A stretch of DNA of 64,000 nucleotides, from assembly GCA_030583905.1 (NCBI GenBank), contig CP129481.1, forward strand, positions 2,386,136 through 2,450,135, read 5' to 3'. Origin of the DNA: Anaerolineales bacterium. Lineage in GTDB: Bacteria > Chloroflexota > Anaerolineae > Anaerolineales > Villigracilaceae. Below are positions 61,601-64,000 of this stretch, piece by piece; position 1 is the stretch's first letter, and each line of letters starts with the position of its first letter. The notes below the pieces were generated by a model. It was not told where the DNA came from. It saw only the letters and a list, made by a program, of their open reading frames with translations, and ran no database searches. Made by a program: the position numbers and the translations under genes.

Positions 61601-61739
61601 GTTGTTTCAGCAGATTATCAAGCTGACCGCGGAATACTCCAACGGCGGATTTCACAGCAGAATCCGCTGGCTTCGGGAGAAGTCCAGGTAAAAAATCGAG
61701 AAGAAAACCTGCGACTTGTTCGGCTGATGACTTCGGCAT
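58659..61739 (-). CDS. NLR-like STAND NTPase with 9 TPR repeats
   Basis: 1026 residues from the ATG at 61739 (GGAGGG upstream). N-terminal helical domain (~1-195; TPAELREGAAIYLNCLRKRLLKVEGYADL resembles LTPAQHAEGARIYTDALL of the other STAND protein), NB-ARC NTPase (FTGREVELAQL, Walker A VSGGGGVGKTE ~234-242, Walker B ALLLLDNA, AAIVTSRQ, LCGRLPLALRVAASLL), arm region, and nine TPR units of 40 residues (LGNLGxAYxxLGDARKAIEFYEQxLxIxREIGDRRGEG). In the arm region a peptide (GLDTPLASLSSTRPPEGE) is encoded by a family B palindrome. Probably a ligand-sensing switch of the bacterial NLR class; target unknown. Confidence 0.9.
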   Translation of the reverse strand: MPKSSAEQVAGFLLDFLPGLLPKPADSAVKSAVGVFRGQLDNLLKQPRLKRELLEAAQGAETDFRARAKEKLGNDELTQAVASFPLFDRELFQSALGSLPDHLSEEILAHHLKAYIADDWKGKFTPAELREGAAIYLNCLRKRLLKVEGYADLVTRLATLRTEARTEQMQADLNELVQLVKTLMEQMAIQQQVVVTSLFTIPLPVKDFTGREVELAQLKTSFKSGAVITGVSGGGGVGKTELARRLAQEIADAYPDARMSIDLLGTSETPLTSEEVMRRILEPFYPNQKLPDDPEGLKGLYQQTFASKKALLLLDNAANAAQVRPLIPPPPSAAIVTSRQHFALTEFDLTPLRLDVLSPEKSREFLRSASIKLKDAPDEEIDALATLCGRLPLALRVAASLLDDRDDWTPGTLLKRLEDERTRLLRLKREGDPDLDVESVLNLSYNLLDNSLKEKFRQLGIFTAPFVRISAQAVWDLEDETEADDLLGKLANRSLLNVLPSSAGLDTPLASLSSTRPPEGEVLFTYTLHDLTRLFAQERLLEDEAEAKTAAMRHADHFLGWGSAADDLYEKGNENILLGLAQFRFIWAHLQSAYERLLPETTTFPRPDDADRWLGDFPGKCTYVLDLHLPPRQKIPLMQAALSAARRLGERGTEGVHLGNLGIAYAALGDARKAIEFYEQQLVIVREIGDRRGKGNALGNLGLAYAALGDARKAIEFYEQRLEIAREIGDRRGEGAALGNLGIAYKNLGDARKAIEFYEQALVIDREIGDRRGEGNDLGNLGNAYAALGDARKAIEFYEQYLAIAREIGDRRGEGNALGNLGNAYAALGDAREAIDFYEQALVIDREIGDRRGEGNALGGLGIAYAALGDARKAIEFYEQQLVIVREIGDRRGEGAALGNLGIAYKNLGDARKAIEFYEQRLEIAREIGDRRGEGNALGNLGNAYADLGDARKAIEFYEQYLAIAREIGDRRGEGNALANLGMTYKNLGEKEKARAMWAGALQIFRAVESPHVGTVEGWLAGLDEQ
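58713..59780 (-). repeat. 9 x 120-bp tandem repeat encoding TPRs
   Basis: Units of exactly 120 bp; the block CACGCAAAGCCATCGAATTC (minus strand) and its GGCGACCGCCGCGGCGAAGG part recur nearly unchanged. Units 3 and 7, and 4 and 8, are near copies, indicating duplication of a four-unit block. Confidence 0.93.
60187..60232. repeat. Family B palindromic repeat inside the second STAND gene
   Basis: GGTGGTCGAGTAG at the left and CGTATCGAGACCAGC at the right, with AGCGAAGCGAGCG between, match the family B pattern of the element at 56601. The reading frame remains open through it. Confidence 0.7.
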
Positions 61740-61801
61740 GGGCTTCCCTCCTGCGGGAAATGTCAACTCGGCTGGTCATATTGTACCCGCGAAATCGGGC
61801 G

Positions 61802-61807
61802 TATAAT
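61802..61807 (+). promoter_or_regulatory. -10 box giving a leaderless transcript
   Basis: TATAAT ends 6 nt before the ATG at 61814. A possible -10 box for the divergent STAND gene (TACAAT, minus strand, 61780-61785) lies 17 nt away. Confidence 0.6.
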
Positions 61808-61813
61808 CCCTGA

Positions 61814-62122
61814 ATGAGCGAGATCCCCGCGCGGAAGACCTATTTCGGTCTCGCCGCCTTCATCACGGCGATACTGGCGGTGCTGTTCATCGCGGCGAAC
61901 GTCGGCGCGTCCTATTTGCGCATCACACCGGCGGTCTTCAACCAGTTGAACATCATCACCGCGCTGTTGTACTGCGGCACGACTCCGCTGGCGTTCGGCT
62001 TGGGGATCGTGGGGTTCTTTCCGCGCAACGATTCGAAGGTCCTTGCCGGGCTGGGCATCGCCACCGTCAGCGTGCCGTTCGTGGTCATACTCGGTCAGTT
62101 GCTGCTTCAGTTAGCTAGATAA
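61814..62122 (+). CDS. Small membrane protein (102 aa), unknown function
   Basis: Three hydrophobic helices (~11-34, ~43-68, ~75-98) with short loops; the N-terminus is MSEIPARKTYFG. No family recognised. It has its own leaderless-type promoter and a strong terminator overlapping its stop codon, so it is a single-gene unit divergent from the second STAND gene. The first STAND gene also has a divergent leaderless membrane-protein gene, a parallel that may be coincidental. Confidence 0.75.
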   Translation: MSEIPARKTYFGLAAFITAILAVLFIAANVGASYLRITPAVFNQLNIITALLYCGTTPLAFGLGIVGFFPRNDSKVLAGLGIATVSVPFVVILGQLLLQLAR

Positions 62123-62164
62123 AGAGGGAAGTCCGCCTTAAGCAGTCTTCCCTCTTTATCTTTT
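62118..62164. terminator. Intrinsic terminator
   Basis: GATAAAGAGGGAAG (62118-62131) and CTTCCCTCTTTATC (62147-62160) form a perfect 14-bp stem followed by TTTT. It overlaps the stop codon of the small membrane protein and ends just before the converging lipoprotein gene. Confidence 0.9.
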
Positions 62165-63442
62165 CTACCTCAAGATGCCATCCACCATGACATCCTTAAT
62201 GGAAACATCTATGCCTGCAGCAACCGGCAAATGATAGCCGATATAAAAGACCTTATCATCTGTAGGTATTTTCAACGATTCCTTTATATCATTTCCGTTT
62301 ATAAGCACTCGCATAATATTGCCAGTCAGCTCAAAACGTATGGTGTAAGTGCGCCCAAACTCGTAGCGCTGTCCCTGATACCTGTATCCATTGGCATCCC
62401 CGACATTCGCCAGCCTGAAGGTTATAATCGAATCTGATCCAACAGTATCAAGCCAAAGCCTGAACCGTGCTGAGTTCTTGGCTGTGAACGGATCATTTGC
62501 AGGGGCTACGGCAAAACTAACATACATGGGATTTTCAGGATATACCAGATACATTGAATTGACGAAAACCTTGAATTCTATGACGGAATCATTTTCGATT
62601 GGCACGTAAATGCCGTGAGTCAATCGAATTTTCTGGTTTTTATCATGAACCCGTAAGACGCCTCCCTTGTCAGGGAAGATCCCAATCGCGCCGAGATTGT
62701 AACAGCCATCTGTACTATGCGAAATTTTTCCCAATGCCTCTGGGTCAGATGAATAAACCCCCCATGTCCCTGTGTATATGCAGGCATCAAAAAGGTTTTT
62801 GCCTCCTGACGTCTCACTCTCATCCGGGATTGGCGTTGGTGTTTCAGTTGGAATAGCGGTAGGAGGTCCTTCAGGAGTGGGTGTGGGAGTAGGACAACCA
62901 ACATCTTTTGTATTCGATGCTTCAAATTCGAGACCAACCCGATAACTATAATTGGCGGATTTTGATTCGCCGTTTTCCATATAGTTAATGACACCTTCAC
63001 GCCGGACTTCCCGCCAAACGAGTGTAAATTCCTGATGCTTCTGAGCAGGAACTACAAAATCGAATTTCATTAGATAGCCATTCTCGGCTGTGTATATGGA
63101 TGCGAACTTCTGTTGAACCGTCATCTGAAGTTGTGCCTTTGCAACAGCAGAGAGACTAACCTCTCCACCCACCGTGCCCGAAAGAGCCAATTCGGACTGC
63201 TTCGCTTCAGACACGCTTTCGCTAAACTGCATTTGTACTGTCAAAGGGTTGGACGAGTCGCATTGATTGTATAACCTAGTTTGAACAATCTGCTCAACGA
63301 TCTCTGTATCTGTGATCTCATCCACCTGAACATCCACACCCTCTTGTGATGACGGCGCTTCAGTAGGAGTTGCACACGCAGCAATCAGAACCGAGATCAA
63401 TATTACGGTCATACTAATCGTAATAGCTTTACTTATGTTCAT
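62165..63442 (-). CDS. Lipoprotein with C-terminal beta-sandwich domain
   Basis: 425 residues from the ATG at 63442, preceded by GGAGGA. Lipoprotein signal with lipobox (ISVLIAACATP), a beta-rich domain (~30-175), a Pro/Thr stalk (TPTPTPEGPPTAIPTETPTP, ~178-198) and a second domain (~210-425) that looks like a concanavalin-type sandwich (RFRLWLDTVGSDSIITFRLANVG, YTIRFELTGNIMRVLINGNDI). Such domains often bind polysaccharides. It would sit on the outer face of the membrane. Sequence is more AT-rich than its neighbours, which suggests transfer or relaxed selection. The TTG start further upstream is not favoured. Confidence 0.75.
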   Translation of the reverse strand: MNISKAITISMTVILISVLIAACATPTEAPSSQEGVDVQVDEITDTEIVEQIVQTRLYNQCDSSNPLTVQMQFSESVSEAKQSELALSGTVGGEVSLSAVAKAQLQMTVQQKFASIYTAENGYLMKFDFVVPAQKHQEFTLVWREVRREGVINYMENGESKSANYSYRVGLEFEASNTKDVGCPTPTPTPEGPPTAIPTETPTPIPDESETSGGKNLFDACIYTGTWGVYSSDPEALGKISHSTDGCYNLGAIGIFPDKGGVLRVHDKNQKIRLTHGIYVPIENDSVIEFKVFVNSMYLVYPENPMYVSFAVAPANDPFTAKNSARFRLWLDTVGSDSIITFRLANVGDANGYRYQGQRYEFGRTYTIRFELTGNIMRVLINGNDIKESLKIPTDDKVFYIGYHLPVAAGIDVSIKDVMVDGILR

Positions 63443-63588
63443 GTTTCCTCCTAGCAATGATGTCAATTCCCCATTCTTAATTCTTATTTGTTAAAAACTT
63501 TGATGAGAGACCACGTTCAAGAATGGCGGTTGGACAGATTTTACCTGAAAACTCTTTCCAACCACAGGATTATCGATACATTTTTTCA

Positions 63589-64000
63589 TTACCCATTTTC
63601 CAGCAACACCTTCAACACCCCCGGCTCGGCGGCGCGCTCCATCGCCTGCACAGCATCCCCCAGCTTGAATTCATCCATGATTAATACCGTCGGATCCACT
63701 TCGCGTTTTTCCATTAATCGCAACGCCGGCGCGAACGGTCCACAACGCGAACCGATGACAGTGATCTCATCCACCACGATGGACGAGAAATTCACGCTCA
63801 TATCGCCCTTGTAGGTGGATTTCAGCACCAGCGTCCCGCGCGGGCGGATGGCGTTTCTCGCGATGGTGAAACCGCCGGAGGAGCCGGTCACTTCCACAAC
63901 TACGTCCCATTTGTGCGGCTGGATGTCCGCTTCGGAAATGACCCGGATGCCGCGCGCCGCGAGCAGGTCCTTTTGCAGCGGATGACGCGCCAGCACGTGC
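63589..64000 (-). CDS. C-terminal part of an MDR (alcohol dehydrogenase-like) protein
   Basis: Open to the window edge; about 137 residues visible. VVVEVTGSSGGFTIARNAIRPRGTLVLKSTYKG is the second half of the NAD(P)-binding Rossmann domain of medium-chain dehydrogenases, and VIGSRCGPFAPALRLMEKREVDPTVLI... is the typical C-terminal part. The zinc-binding catalytic domain is outside the window. It probably oxidises or reduces a sugar, polyol or alcohol; the substrate is not clear. The 120 bases between its stop and the lipoprotein gene hold nothing that I recognise. Confidence 0.8.
   Translation of the reverse strand, partial: HVLARHPLQKDLLAARGIRVISEADIQPHKWDVVVEVTGSSGGFTIARNAIRPRGTLVLKSTYKGDMSVNFSSIVVDEITVIGSRCGPFAPALRLMEKREVDPTVLIMDEFKLGDAVQAMERAAEPGVLKVLLENG

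Overview
The window looks like a chromosomal segment of a Chloroflexota bacterium, most likely Anaerolineae. This is inferred from the very GAF-rich sensor proteins, the protein flavour, the GC-rich coding sequence and the large STAND/TPR proteins. No rRNA or ribosomal-protein marker is present, so the lineage call is inference. The only RNA gene seen is a tRNA-Gly(CCC).

Layout. 1-900: the tail of an unknown gene, a hairpin repeat, a DUF6494 gene and a small membrane ORF. 900-5821 (+): a GAF histidine kinase, a REC-GAF-histidine kinase and an OmpR-type regulator, ending at a terminator shared with the opposite strand. 32552 down to 5870 (-): a 26.7-kb run of 16 tightly packed genes that reads as one operon. 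In transcription order these are two single-domain receivers, a soluble four-GAF protein, nine membrane GAF proteins (six with polytopic membrane domains, three with Cache/HAMP domains, none with a kinase), a ParA-type ATPase, a GAF/PAS hybrid histidine kinase with two receivers, a threonine-synthase-like PLP enzyme fused to a receiver domain, and an EamA exporter. This is the most unusual system in the window: it could route many inputs through one kinase to a receiver-controlled amino-acid enzyme and an exporter.

32.6-42.3 kb is mostly housekeeping: tRNA-Gly, polyprenyl diphosphate synthase, a HAD phosphatase, a SET-domain protein, a radical SAM/HhH protein, a two-cluster ferredoxin-like protein, a 26-residue lysine-rich peptide, and a TgpA-like transglutaminase with a DUF58 protein. 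42.4-45.8 and 58.7-61.7 kb each hold an NLR-like STAND NTPase ending in a nearly homogenised TPR array (13 x 42 aa and 9 x 40 aa). Between them lie a XerC/D-type recombinase with a dif-like palindrome just upstream, a class IV aminotransferase carrying an in-frame palindromic repeat, an 810-residue protein of unknown function coupled to a Ser/Thr kinase, a lipoprotein resembling intradiol dioxygenases, and a heterodimeric ABC exporter behind a leader that looks like a translation-coupled attenuator. The right edge has a small membrane protein, a lipoprotein and the C-terminal part of an MDR dehydrogenase.

Two themes recur. At least eight genes have a TATAAT box 6-8 nt before the start codon, which predicts leaderless mRNAs and helps choose starts. 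Two families of dispersed palindromic repeats occur between genes and, once each, inside an open reading frame.
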